NCBI GenBank assembly: GCA_964057225.1
Contig: OZ059894.1
Span: 4,278,001-4,342,000, forward strand
Length of the DNA: 64,000 nt
Origin: Auanema rhodensis
Taxonomy: Eukaryota > Nematoda > Chromadorea > Rhabditida > Rhabditidae
Direction: 5' to 3'
The notes beneath the pieces were generated by a model. It saw only the letters and a list, made by a program, of their open reading frames with translations. It had not been told where the DNA came from and did not search any database. A program made the position numbers and the translations under genes. Shown one piece after another: positions 22,816 to 36,503 of this stretch. How positions within the stretch are numbered: position 1 is the stretch's first letter; each line of letters begins with the position of its first letter.

Positions 22816-24570
22816 GTGTACATGGAAACTCAACATACACTAATGCATCATTTTTCAAACGGTCATAACTAATTTTTGTATCAAGCGTTTCTTAATGTAG
22901 TATAGTGCATTCGATCCGGATTTTTAAGCTGCGTCAATCTGTGTTATCAGATTTGCGCTAGCTTAAAAATGCACCGAGATATCAACTGATATAAGTTCAC
23001 ACTTATATCCTCGATTTTCACCCTGAAGAAATAATTTTTTCGTTGAATAACATTGTCCATCGTCTTTGCCTTGAAAAAAGGAATCTAAAAACATTTAATT
23101 TTTGCTGAATTATTTTGAAATTTTTCGAAAAAATTTTTGTCAAAATGTTTTTGGAAGCAATGTTGAGTGTACATGGAAACTCAACATACACTAATGCATC
23201 ATTTTTCTAACGATCATAACTAATTTTTGTATTAAGCTTTTCTCAATGTAGTATAGTGCATTCGATGCGGATTTTTAAGCTGCGTCGATCTGTGTTATCA
23301 GATTTGCTCTAGCTTAAAAATGCACCGAGATATCAACTGATATAAGTTCACACTTATATCCTCGATTTTCACCCTGAAGAATTAATTTTTTCGTTGAATA
23401 ACATTGTCCATCGTCTTTGCCTTGAAAAATGGAATCTTAAAACATCTACTTTTTGCTAAATTATTTTGAAATTTTTCGAAAAAATTTTTGTCAAAATGTT
23501 TTTGGAAGCAATGTTGAGTGTACATGGAAACTCAACATACACTAATGCATCATTTTTCAAACGATCATAACTAATTTTTGTATTAAGCGTTTTTCAATGT
23601 AGTATAGTGCATTCGATGCGGATTTCTAAGCTGCGTCGATCTGTGTTATCAGATTTGCGCTAGCTTAAAAATGCACCGAGATATCAACTGATATAAGTTC
23701 ACACTTATATCCTCGATTTTCATCCTGAAGAATTAATTTTTTCGTTGAATAACATTGTCCATCGTCTTTGCCTTGAAAAATGGAATCTTAAAACATCTAC
23801 TTTTTGCTAAATTATTTTGAAATTTTTCGAAAAAATTTTTGTCAAAATGTTTTTGGAAGCAATGTTGAGTGTACATGGAAACTCAACATACACTAATGCA
23901 TCATTTTTCAAACGGTCATAACTAATTTTTGTATCAAGCGTTTCTTAATGTAGTATAGTGCATTCGATCCGGATTTTTAAGCTGCGTCAATCTGTGTTAT
24001 CAGATTTGCGCTAGCTTAAAAATGCACCGAGATATCAACTGATATAAGTTCACACTTATATCCTCGATTTTCACCCTGAAGAATTAATTTTTTCGTTGAA
24101 TAACATTGTCCATCGTCTTTGCCTTGAAAAATGGAATCTAAAAACATCTACTTTTTGCTAAATTATTTTGAAATTTTTCGAAAAAATTTTGGTCAAAATG
24201 TTTTTGGAAGCAATGTTGAGTGTACATGGAAACTCAACATACACTAATGCATCATTTTTCAAACGGTCATAACTAATTTTTGTATCAAGCGTTTCTTAAT
24301 GTAGTATAGTGCATTCGATCCGGATTTTTAAGCTGCGTCAATCTGTGTTATCAGATTTGCGCTAGCTTAAAAATGCACCGAGATATCAACTGATATAAGT
24401 TCACACTTATATCCTCGATTTTCACCCTGAAGAAATAATTTTTTCGTTGAATAACATTGTCCATCGTCTTTGCCTTGAAAAATGGAATCTTAAAACATCT
24501 ACTTTTTGCTAAATTATTTTGAAATTTTTCGAAAAAATTTTTGTCAAAATGTTTTTGGAAGCAATGTTGA
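22816..24570. repeat. Transition block, monomers 66-70
   Basis: Order is B-C-E-B-B. B at 22816 has the TTTAATTTTTGCTGAA tail typical of the later domain. E (23518) has C109 in front and an A-like tail. The last monomer (24220) is B in front (G47, C101, A121), with A216 and TCTTAAAAC behind. This combination leaves a minus-strand reading frame open by chance. Confidence 0.8.
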
Positions 24571-27500
24571 GTGTACATGGAAACTCAACATACACTAATG
24601 CATCATTTTTCTAACGATCATAACTAATTTTTGTATTAAGCTTTTCTCAATGTAGTATAGTGCATTCGATGCGGATTTTTAAGCTGCGTCGATCTGTGTT
24701 ATCAGATTTGCGCTAGCTTAAAAATGCACCGAGATATCAACTGATATAAGTTCACACTTATATCCTCGATTTTCATCCTGAAGAATTAATTTTTTCGTTA
24801 AATAACATTGTCCATCGTCTTTGCCTTGAAAAATGGAATCTTAAAACATCTACTTTTTGCTAAATTATTTTGAAATTTTTCGAAAAAATTTTTGTCAAAA
24901 TGTTTTTGGAAGCAATGTTGAGTGTACATGGAAACTCAACATACACTAATGCATCATTTTTCAAACGATCATAACTAATTTTTGTATTAAGCGTTTTTCA
25001 ATGTAGTATAGTGCATTCGATGCGGATTTTCAAGCTGCGTCGATCTGTGTTATCAGATTTGCGCTAGCTTAAAAATGCACCGAGATATCAACTGATATAA
25101 GTTCACACTTATATCCTCGATTTTCACCCTGAAGAATTAATTTTTTCGTTGAATAACATTGTCCATCGTCTTTGCCTTGAAAAATGGAATCTTAAAACAT
25201 CTAATTTTTGCTAAATTATTTTGAAATTTTTCGAAAAAATTTTTGTCAAAATGTTTTTGGAAGCAATGTTGAGTGTACATGGAAACTCAACATACACTAA
25301 TGCATCATTTTTCAAACGATCATAACTAATTTTTGTATCAAGTGTTTCTCAATGTAATATAGTGCATTCGATGCGGATTTTTAAGCTGCGTCGATCTGTG
25401 TTATCAGATTTGCGCTAGCTTAAAAATGCACCGAGATATCAACTGATATAAGTTCACACTTATATCCTCGATTTTCACCCTGAAGAATTAATTTTTTCGT
25501 TGAATAACATTGTCCATCGTCTTTGCCTTGAAAAATGGAATCTAAAAACATCTACTTTTTGCTAAATTATTTTGAAATTTTTCGAAAAAATTTTTGTCAA
25601 AATGTTTTTGGAAGCAATGTTGAGTGTACATGGAAACTCAACATACACTAATGCATCATTTTTCAAACGATCATAACTAATTTTTGTATCAAGTTTTTCT
25701 CAATGTAGTATAGTGCATTCGATGCGGATTTTTAAGCTGCGTCGATCTGTGTTATCAGATTTGCGCTAGCTTAAAAATGCACCGAGATATCAACTGATAT
25801 AAGTTCACACTTATATCCTCGATTTTCACCCTGAAGAATTAATTTTTTCGTTGAATAACATTGTTCATCGTCTTTGCCTTGAAAAATGGAATCTTAAAAC
25901 ATCTAATTTTTGCTAAATTATTTTGAAATTTTTCGAAAAAATTTTTGTCAAAATGTTTTTGGAAGCAATGTTGAGTGTACATGGAAACTCAACATACACT
26001 AATGCATCATTTTTCAAACGATCATAACTAATTTTTGTATCAAGTGTTTCTCAATGTAATATAGTGCATTCGATGCGGATTTTTAAGCTGCGTCGATCTG
26101 TGTTATCAGATTTGCGCTAGCTTAAAAATGCACCGAGATATCAACTGATATAAGTTCACACTTATATCCTCGATTTTCACCCTGAAGAATTAATTTTTTC
26201 GTTGAATAACATTGTCCATCGTCTTTGCCTTGAAAAATGGAATCTAAAAACATCTACTTTTTGCTAAATTATTTTGAAATTTTTCGAAAAAATTTTTGTC
26301 AAAATGTTTTTGGAAGCAATGTTGAGTGTACATGGAAACTCAACATACACTAATGCATCATTTTTCAAACGATCATAACTAATTTTTGTATCAAGTTTTT
26401 CTCAATGTAGTATAGTGCATTCGATGCGGATTTTTAAGCTGCGTCGATCTGTGTTATCAGATTTGCGCTAGCTTAAAAATGCACCGAGATATCAACTGAT
26501 ATAAGTTCACACTTATATCCTCGATTTTCACCCTGAAGAATTAATTTTTTCGTTGAGTAACATTGTTCATCGTCTTTGCCTTGAAAAATGGAATCTTAAA
26601 ACATCTAATTTTTGCTAAATTATTTTGAAATTTTTCGAAAAAATTTTTGTCAAAATGTTTTTGGAAGCAATGTTGAGTGTACATGGAAACTCAACATACA
26701 CTAATGCATCATTTTTCAAACGATCATAACTAATTTTTGTATCAAGTGTTTCTCAATGTAATATAGTGCATTCGATGCGGATTTTTAAGCTGCGTCGATC
26801 TGTGTTATCAGATTTGCGCTAGCTTAAAAATGCACCGAGATATCAACTGATATAAGTTCACACTTATATCCTCGATTTTCACCCTGAAGAATTAATTTTT
26901 TCGTTGAATAACATTGTCCATCGTCTTTGCCTTGAAAAATGGAATCTAAAAACATCTACTTTTTGCTAAATTATTTTGAAATTTTTCGAAAAAATTTTTG
27001 TCAAAATGTTTTTGGAAGCAATGTTGAGTGTACATGGAAACTCAACATACACTAATGCATCATTTTTCAAACGATCATAACTAATTTTTGTATCAAGCGT
27101 TTTTCAATGTAGTATAGTGCATTCGATGCGGAGTTTTAAGCTGCGTCGATCTGTGTTATCAGATTTGCGCTAGCTTAAAAATGCACCGAGATATCAACTG
27201 ATATAAGTTCACACTTATATCCTCGATTTTCACCCTGAAGAAATAATTTTTTCGTTGAATATTATTGTCCATCGTCTTTGCCTTGAAAAATGGAATCTTG
27301 AAACATCTACTTTTTGCTAAATTATTTAGAAATTTTTCGAAAAAATTTTTGTCAAAATGTTTTTGGAAGCAATGTTGAGTGTACATGGAAACTCAACATA
27401 CACTAATGCATCATTTTTCAAACGATCATAACTAATTTTTGTATCAAGTGTTTCTCAATGTAATATAGTGCATTCGATGCGGATTTTTAAGCTGCGTCGA

Positions 27501-27729
27501 TCTGTGTTATCAGATTTGCGCTAGCTTAAAAATGCACCGAGATATCAACTGATATAAGTTCACACTTATATCCTCGATTTTCACCCTGAAGAATTAATTT
27601 TTTCGTTGAATAACATTGTCCATCGTCTTTGCCTTGAAAAATGGAATCTAAAAACATCTACTTTTTGCTAAATTATTTTGAAATTTTTCGAAAAAATTTT
27701 TGTCAAAATGTTTTTGGAAGCAATGTTGA
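24571..27729. repeat. 9-monomer HOR, copy 1
   Basis: Order is C/E mosaic-F-G-H-G-H-G-I-G, 3159 bp. The first monomer has T206 and the rare CGTTAAATAAC (near 24796), which is repeated at the same place in copy 2. F (24922) has C110 with an A-like tail. The inner G-H-G-H-G is a 702-bp dimer series. A private TTGAGTAAC lies near 26553. Confidence 0.9.
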
Positions 27730-30700
27730 GTGTACATGGAAACTCAACATACACTAATGCATCATTTTTCAAACGATCATAACTAATTTTTGTATTAAGC
27801 GTTTTTCAATGTAGTATAGTGCATTCGATGCGGATTTCTAAGCTGCGTCGATCTGTGTTATCAGATTTGCGCTAGCTTAAAAATGCACCGAGATATCAAC
27901 TGATATAAGTTCACACTTATATCCTCGATTTTCATCCTGAAGAATTAATTTTTTCGTTAAATAACATTGTCCATCGTCTTTGCCTTGAAAAATGGAATCT
28001 TAAAACATCTACTTTTTGCTAAATTATTTTGAAATTTTTCGAAAAAATTTTTGTCAAAATGTTTTTGGAAGCAATGTTGAGTGTACATGGAAACTCAACA
28101 TACACTAATGCATCATTTTTCAAACGATCATAACTAATTTTTGTATTAAGCGTTTTTCAATGTAGTATAGTGCATTCGATGCGGATTTTCAAGCTGCGTC
28201 GATCTGTGTTATCAGATTTGCGCTAGCTTAAAAATGCACCGAGATATCAACTGATATAAGTTCACACTTATATCCTCGATTTTCACCCTGAAGAATTAAT
28301 TTTTTCGTTGAATAACATTGTCCATCGTCTTTGCCTTGAAAAATGGAATCTTAAAACATCTAATTTTTGCTAAATTATTTTGAAATTTTTCGAAAAAATT
28401 TTTGTCAAAATGTTTTTGGAAGCAATGTTGAGTGTACATGGAAACTCAACATACACTAATGTATCATTTTTCAAACGATCATAACTAATTTTTGTATCAA
28501 GTGTTTCTCAATGTAATATAGTGCATTCGATGCGGATTTTTAAGCTGCGTCGATCTGTGTTATCAGATTTGCGCTAGCTTAAAAATGCACCGAGATATCA
28601 ACTGATATAAGTTCACACTTATATCCTCGATTTTCACCCTGAAGAATTAATTTTTTCGTTGAATAACATTGTCCATCGTCTTTGCCTTGAAAAATGGAAT
28701 CTAAAAACATCTACTTTTTGCTAAATTATTTTGAAATTTTTCGAAAAAATTTTTGTCAAAATGTTTTTGGAAGCAATGTTGAGTGTACATGGAAACTCAA
28801 CATACACTAATGCATCATTTTTCAAACGATCATAACTAATTTTTGTATCAAGTTTTTCTCAATGTAGTATAGTGCATTCGATGCGGATTTTTAAGCTGCG
28901 TCGATCTGTGTTATCAGATTTGCGCTAGCTTAAAAATGCACCGAGATATCAACTGATATAAGTTCACACTTATATCCTCGATTTTCACCCTGAAGAATTA
29001 ATTTTTTCGTTGAATAACATTGTTCATCGTCTTTGCCTTGAAAAATGGAATCTTAAAACATCTAATTTTTGCTAAATTATTTTGAAATTTTTCGAAAAAA
29101 TTTTTGTCAAAATGTTTTTGGAAGCAATGTTGAGTGTACATGGAAACTCAACATACACTAATGCATCATTTTTCAAACGATCATAACTAATTTTTGTATC
29201 AAGTGTTTCTCCATGTAATATAGTGCATTCGATGCGGATTTTTAAGCTGCGTCGATCTGTGTTATCAGATTTGCGCTAGCTTAAAAATGCACCGAGATAT
29301 CAACTGATATAAGTTCACACTTATATCCTCGATTTTCACCCTGAAGAATTAATTTTTTCGTTGAATAACATTGTCCATCGTCTTTGCCTTGAAAAATGGA
29401 ATCTAAAAACATCTACTTTTTGCTAAATTATTTTGAAATTTTTCGAAAAAATTTTTGTCAAAATGTTTTTGGAAGCAATGTTGAGTGTACATGGAAACTC
29501 AACATACACTAATGCATCATTTTTCAAACGATCATAACTAATTTTTGTATCAAGTTTTTCTCAATGTAGTATAGTGCATTCGATGCGGATTTTTAAGCTG
29601 CGTCGATCTGTGTTATCAGATTTGCGCTAGCTTAAAAATGCACCGAGATATCAACTGATATAAGTTCACACTTATATCCTCGATTTTCACCCTGAAGAAT
29701 TAATTTTTTCGTTGAATAACATTGTTCATCGTCTTTGCCTTGAAAAATGGAATCTTAAAACATCTAATTTTTGCTAAATTATTTTGAAATTTTTCGAAAA
29801 AATTTTTGTCAAAATGTTTTTGGAAGCAATGTTGAGTGTACATGGAAACTCAACATACACTAATGCATCATTTTTCAAACGATCATAACTAATTTTTGTA
29901 TCAAGTGTTTCTCAATGTAATATAGTGCATTCGATGCGGATTTTTAAGCTGCGTCGATCTGTGTTATCAGATTTGCGCTAGCTTAAAAATGCACCGAGAT
30001 ATCAACTGATATAAGTTCACACTTATATCCTCGATTTTCACCCTGAAGAATTAATTTTTTCGTTGAATAACATTGTCCATCGTCTTTGCCTTGAAAAATG
30101 GAATCTAAAAACATCTACTTTTTGCTAAATTATTTTGAAATTTTTCGAAAAAATTTTTGTCAAAATGTTTTTGGAAGCAATGTTGAGTGTACATGGAAAC
30201 TCAACATACACTAATGCATCATTTTTCAAACGATCATAACTAATTTTTGTATCAAGCGTTTTTCAATGTAGTATAGTGCATTCGATGCGGAGTTTTAAGC
30301 TGCGTCGATCTGTGTTATCAGATTTGCGCTAGCTTAAAAATGCACCGAGATATCAACTGATATAAGTTCACACTTATATCCTCGATTTTCACCCTGAAGA
30401 AATAATTTTTTCGTTGAATATTATTGTCCATCGTCTTTGCCTTGAAAAATGGAATCTTGAAACATCTACTTTTTGCTAAATTATTTAGAAATTTTTCGAA
30501 AAAATTTTTGTCAAAATGTTTTTGGAAGCAATGTTGAGTGTACATGGAAACTCAACATACACTAATGCATCATTTTTCAAACGATCATAACTAATTTTTG
30601 TATTAAGCGTTTTTCAATGTAGTATAGTGCATTCGATGCGGATTTCTAAGCTGCGTCGATCTGTGTTATCAGATTTGCGCTAGCTTAAAAATGCACCGAG

Positions 30701-30888
30701 ATATCAACTGATATAAGTTCACACTTATATCCTCGATTTTCACCCTGAAGAAATAATTTTTTCGTTGAATATTATTGTCCATCGTCTTTGCCTTGAAAAA
30801 TGGAATCTTGAAACATCTACTTTTTGCTAAATTATTTTGAAATTTTTCGAAAAAATTTTTGTCAAAATGTTTTTGGAAGCAATGTTGA
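27730..30888. repeat. 9-monomer HOR, copy 2
   Basis: Order is E-F-G-H-G-H-G-I-(E/I mosaic). The first monomer shares CGTTAAATAAC with copy 1, though its front half is E instead of C. The last monomer (30538) joins an E front (C109) to an I back half (TTATTGTCC, CTTGAAAC), where copy 1 has a G. Private changes: TGTATCAT near 28461 and TCTCCATG near 29208. Confidence 0.9.
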
Positions 30889-31589
30889 GTGTACATGGAA
30901 ACTCAACATACACTAATGCATCATTTTTCAAACGATCATAACTAATTTTTGTATCAAGTGTTTCTCAATGTAATATAGTGCATTCGATGCGGATTTTTAA
31001 GCTGCGTCGATCTGTGTTATCAGATTTGCGCTAGCTTAAAAATGCACCGAGATATCAACTGATATAAGTTCACACTTATATCCTCGATTTTCACCCTGAA
31101 GAATTAATTTTTTCGTTGAATAACATTGTCCATCGTCTTTGCCTTGAAAAATGGAATCTAAAAACATCTACTTTTTGCTAAATTATTTTGAAATTTTTCG
31201 AAACAATTTTTGTCAAAATGTTTTTGGAAGCAATGTTGAGTGTACATGGAAACTCAACATACACTAATGCACATTTTTCAAACGGTCATAACTAATTTTT
31301 GTATCAAGCGTTTCTTAATGTAGTATAGTGCATTCGATCCGGATTTTTAAGCTGCGTCAATCTGTGTTATCAGATTTGCGCTAGCTTAAAAATGCACCGA
31401 GATATCAACTGATATAAGTTCACACTTATATCCTCGATTTTCACCCTGAAGAATTAATTTTTTCGTTGAATAACATTGTCCATCGTCTTTGCCTTGAAAA
31501 ATGGAATCTTAAAACATCTACTTTTTGCTAAATTATTTTGAAATTTTTCGAAACAATTTTTGTCAAAATGTTTTTGGAAGCAATGTTGA
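30889..31589. repeat. Domain junction: last G monomer and a 350-bp B monomer
   Basis: The monomer at 30889 is the last G type of the window and ends with C316. The next one (31240-31589) is a B monomer only 350 bp long, because one T is missing after 31271 (ATGCACATTTTT instead of ATGCATCATTTTT). From here on no G, H or I monomers are found. Confidence 0.88.
31265..31280. other. Single-base deletion that shifts the array phase by -1
   Basis: Other monomers read ATGCATCATTTTT here; this one reads ATGCACATTTTT, one T fewer. It is the only shortened monomer in the window and lies just after the last G-type monomer, at the border between two HOR domains. It is not shared by any other copy, so it is younger than the surrounding amplification or sits at an exchange point. 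Confidence 0.9.
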
Positions 31590-34500
31590 GTGTACATGGA
31601 AACTCAACATACACTAATGAATCATTTTTCAAACGGTCATAACTAATTTTTGTATCAAGCGTTTCTTAATGTAGTATAGTGCATTCGATCCGGATTTTTA
31701 AGCTGCGTCAATCTGTGTTATCAGATTTGCGCTAGCTTAAAAATGCACCGAGATATCAACTGATATAAGTTCACACTTATATCCTCGATTTTCACCCTGA
31801 AGAATTAATTTTTTCGTTGAATAACATTGTCCATCGTCTTTGCCTTGAAAAATGGAATCTAAAAACATCTACTTTTTGCTAAATTATTTTGAAATTTTTC
31901 GAAAAAATTTTGGTCAAAATGTTTTTGGAAGCAATGTTGAGTGTACATGGAAACTCAACATACACTAATGCATCATTTTTCAAACGATCATAACTAATTT
32001 TTGTATCAAGCGTTTTTCAATGTAGTATAGTGCATTCGATGCGGATTTTTAAGCTGCGTCGATCTGTGTTATCAGATTTGCGCTAGCTTAAAAATGTACC
32101 GAGATATCAACTGATATAAGTTCACACTTATATCCTCGATTTTCACCCTGAAGAATTAATTTTTTCGTTGAATAACATTGTCCATCGTCTTTGCCTTGAA
32201 AAATGGAATCTAAAAACATCTACTTTTTGCTAAATTATTTTGAAATTTTTCGAAACAATTTTTGTCAAAATGTTTTTGGAAGCAATGTTGAGTGTACATG
32301 GAAACTCAACATACACTAATGCATCATTTTTCAAACGGTCATAACTAATTTTTGTATCAAGCGTTTCTTAATGTAGTATAGTGCATTCGATCCGGATTTT
32401 TAAGCTGCGTCAATCTGTGTTATCAGATTTGCGCTAGCTTAAAAATGCACCGAGATATCAACTGATATAAGTTCACACTTATATCCTCGATTTTCACCCT
32501 GAAGAAATAATTTTTTCGTTGAATAACATTGTCCATCGTCTTTGCCTTGAAAAAAGGAATCTAAAAACATTTAATTTTTGCTGATTTATTTTGAAATTTT
32601 TCGAAAAAATTTTTGTCAAAATGTTTTTGGAAGCAATGTTGAGTGTACATGGAAACTCAACATACACTAATGCATCATTTTTCTAACGATCATAACTAAT
32701 TTTTGTATCAAGCGTTTCTTAATGTAGTATAGTGCATTCGATCCGGATTTTTAAGCTGCGTCGATCTGTGTTATCAGATTTGCGCTAGCTTAAAAATGCA
32801 CCGAGATATCAACTGATATAAGTTCACACTTATATCCTCGATTTTCACCCTGAAGAATTAATTTTTTCGTTGAATAACATTGTCCATCGTCTTTGCCTTG
32901 AAAAATGGAATCTAAAAACATCTACTTTTTGCTAAATTATTTTGAAATTTTTCGAAACAATTTTTGTCAAAATGTTTTTGGAAGCAATGTTGAGTGTACA
33001 TGGAAACTCAACATACACTAATGCATCATTTTTCAAACGGTCATAACTAATTTTTGTATCAAGCGTTTCTTAATGTAGTATAGTGCATTCGATCCGGATT
33101 TTTAAGCTGCGTCAATCTGTGTTATCAGATTTGCGCTAGCTTAAAAATGCACCGAGATATCAACTGATATAAGTTCACACTTATATCCTCGATTTTCACC
33201 CTGAAGAAATAATTTTTTCGTTGAATAACATTGTCCATCGTCTTTGCCTTGAAAAAAGGAATCTAAAAACATTTAATTTTTGCTGAATTATTTTGAAATT
33301 TTTCGAAAAAATTTTTGTCAAAATGTTTTTGGAAGCAATGTTGAGTGTACATGGAAACTCAACATACACTAATGCATCATTTTTCTAACGATCATAACTA
33401 ATTTTTGTATTAAGCTTTTCTCAATGTAGTATAGTGCATTCGATGCGGATTTTTAAGCTGCGTCGATCTGTGTTATCAGATTTGCTCTAGCTTAAAAATG
33501 CACCGAGATATCAACTGATATAAGTTCACACTTATATCCTCGATTTTCACCCTGAAGAATTAATTTTTTCGTTGAATAACATTGTCCATCGTCTTTGCCT
33601 TGAAAAATGGAATCTTAAAACATCTACTTTTTGCTAAATTATTTTGAAATTTTTCGAAAAAATTTTTGTCAAAATGTTTTTGGAAGCAATGTTGAGTGTA
33701 CATGGAAACTCAACATACACTAATGCATCATTTTTCAAACGATCATAACTAATTTTTGTATTAAGCGTTTTTCATTGTAGTATAGTGCATTCGATGCGGA
33801 GTTCTAAGCTGCGTCGATCTGTGTTATCAGATTTGCGCTAGCTTAAAAATGCACCGAGATATCAACTGATATAAGTTCACACTTATATCCTCGATTTTCA
33901 TCCTGAAGAATTAATTTTTTCGTTGAATAACATTGTCCATCGTCTTTGCCTTGAAAAAAGGAATCTAAAAACATCTACTTTTTGCTAAATTATTTTGAAA
34001 TTTTTCGAAAAAATTTTTGTCAAAATGTTTTTGGAAGCAATGTTGAGTGTACATGGAAACTCAACATACACTAATGCATCATTTTTCAAACGATCATAAC
34101 TAATTTTTGTATTAAGCGTTTTTCAATGTAGTATAGTGCATTCGATGCGGAGTTCTAAGCTGCGTCGATCTGTGTTATCAGATTTGCGCTAGCTTAAAAA
34201 TGCACCGAGATATCAACTGATATAAGTTCACACTTATATCCTCGATTTTCATCCTGAAGAATTAATTTTTTCGTTGAATAACATTGTCCATCGTCTTTGC
34301 CTTGAAAAAAGGAATCTAAAAACATCTACTTTTTGCTAAATTATTTTGAAATTTTTCGAAAAAATTTTTGTCAAAATGTTTTTGGAAGCAATGTTGAGTG
34401 TACATGGAAACTCAACATACACTAATGCATCATTTTTCTAACGATCATAACTAATTTTTGTATTAAGCTTTTCTCAATGTAGTATAGTGCATTCGATGCG

Positions 34501-36503
34501 GATTTTTAAGCTGCGTCGATCTGTGTTATCAGATTTGCTCTAGCTTAAAAATGCACCGAGATATCAACTGATATAAGTTCACACTTATATCCTCGATTTT
34601 CACCCTGAAAAATTAATTTTTTCGTTGAATAACATTGTCCATCGTCTTTGCCTTGAAAAATGGAATCTTAAAACATCTACTTTTTGCTAAATTATTTTGA
34701 AATTTTTCGAAAAAATTTTTGTCAAAATGTTTTTGGAAGCAATGTTGAGTGTACATGGAAACTCAACATACACTAATGCATCATTTTTCTAACGATCATA
34801 ACTAATTTTTGTATTAAGCTTTTCTCAATGTAGTATAGTGCATTCGATGCGGATTTTTAAGCTGCGTCGATCTGTGTTATCAGATTTGCGCTAGCTTAAA
34901 AATGCACCGAGATATCAACTGATATAAGTTCACACTTATATCCTCGATTTTCACCCTGAAGAATTAATTTTTTCGTTGAATAACATTGTCCATCGTCTTT
35001 GCCTTGAAAAATGGAATCTAAAAACATCTACTTTTTGCTAAATTATTTTGAAATTTTTCGAAACAATTTTTGTCAAAATGTTTTTGGAAGCAATGTTGAG
35101 TGTACATGGAAACTCAACATACACTAATGCATCATTTTTCAAACGGTCATAACTAATTTTTGTATCAAGCGTTTCTTAATGTAGTATAGTGCATTCGATC
35201 CGGATTTTTAAGCTGCGTCAATCTGTGTTATCAGATTTGCGCTAGCTTAAAAATGCACCGAGATATCAACTGATATAAGTTCACACTTATATCCTCGATT
35301 TTCACCCTGAAGAAATAATTTTTTCGTTGAATAACATTGTCCATCGTCTTTGCCTTGAAAAAAGGAATCTAAAAACATTTAATTTTTGCTGAATTATTTT
35401 GAAATTTTTCGAAAAAATTTTTGTCAAAATGTTTTTGGAAGCAATGTTGAGTGTACATGGAAACTCAACATACACTAATGCATCATTTTTCTAACGATCA
35501 TAACTAATTTTTGTATTAAGCTTTTCTCAATGTAGTATAGTGCATTCGATGCGGATTTTTAAGCTGCGTCGATCTGTGTTATCAGATTTGCGCTAGCTTA
35601 AAAATGCACCGAGATATCAACTGATATAAGTTCACACTTATATCCTCGATTTTCACCCTGAAGAAATAATTTTTTCGTTGAATAACATTGTCCATCGTCT
35701 TTGCCTTGAAAAAAGGAATCTAAAAACATCTACTTTTTGCTAAATTATTTTGAAATTTTTCGAAAAAATTTTTGTCAAAATGTTTTTGGAAGCAATGTTG
35801 AGTGTACATGGAAACTCAACATACACTAATGCATCATTTTTCAAACGATCATAACTAATTTTTGTATTAAGCGTTTTTCAATGTAGTATAGTGCATTCGA
35901 TGCGGATTTTTAAGCTGCGTCGATCTGTGTTATCAGATTTGCGCTAGCTTAAAAATGCACCGAGATATCAACTGATATAAGTTCACACTTATATTCTCGA
36001 TTTTCACCCTGAAGAAATAATTTTTTCGTTGAATAACATTGTCCATCGTCTTCGCCTTGAAAAAAGGAATCTAAAAACATCTACTTTTTGCTAAATTATT
36101 TTGAAATTTTCCGAAAAAATTTTTGTCAAAATGTTTTTGGAAGCAATGTTGAGTGTACATGGAAACTCAACATACACTAATGCATCATTTTTCAAACGAT
36201 CATAACTAATTTTTGTATCAAGCGTTTTTCAATGTAGTATAGTGCATTCGATGCGGATTTTTAAGCTGCGTCGATCTGTGTTATCAGATTTGCGCTAGCT
36301 TAAAAATGCACCGAGATATCAACTGATATAAGTTCACACTTATATCCTCGATTTTCACCCTGAAGAATTAATTTTTTCGTTGAATAACATTGTCCATCGT
36401 CTTTGCCTTGAAAAATGGAATCTTAAAACATCTACTTTTTGCTAAATTATTTTGAAATTTTTCGAAACAATTTTTGTCAAAATGTTTTTGGAAGCAATGT
36501 TGA
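31590..36503. repeat. 14-monomer unit of the C/B/E domain
   Basis: Order is B-A-B-C/B-B-C-E-E-C-C-B-C-D-A, 4914 bp. Rare marks: ATGAATC in the first B (31590), ATGTACCG in A (31941), TTTAATTTTTGCTGA in the third, fifth and eleventh monomers, G106 plus C109 (GGAGTTCTAAG) in both E monomers, CCTGAAAAATT in the C at 34398, and TTCATTGTAG in the first E (33696). The D here (35802) has CGTTTTTC instead of CTTTTCTC. The first B and A reappear with the same rare marks at 36504 and 36855. Confidence 0.85.

Noticed and set aside
9258-30896. Eight near-identical 75-codon minus-strand open frames (9258-9485, 16278-16505, 18735-18962, 21543-21770, 24351-24578, 27159-27386, 30318-30545, 30669-30896)
   Set aside because: They start at the same satellite phase and open only where A216 removes a TAA and T272 (TCTTAAAAC or TCTTGAAAC) removes a TAG. 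They are the same monomer segment read backwards, with no codon bias, start context or known domain.
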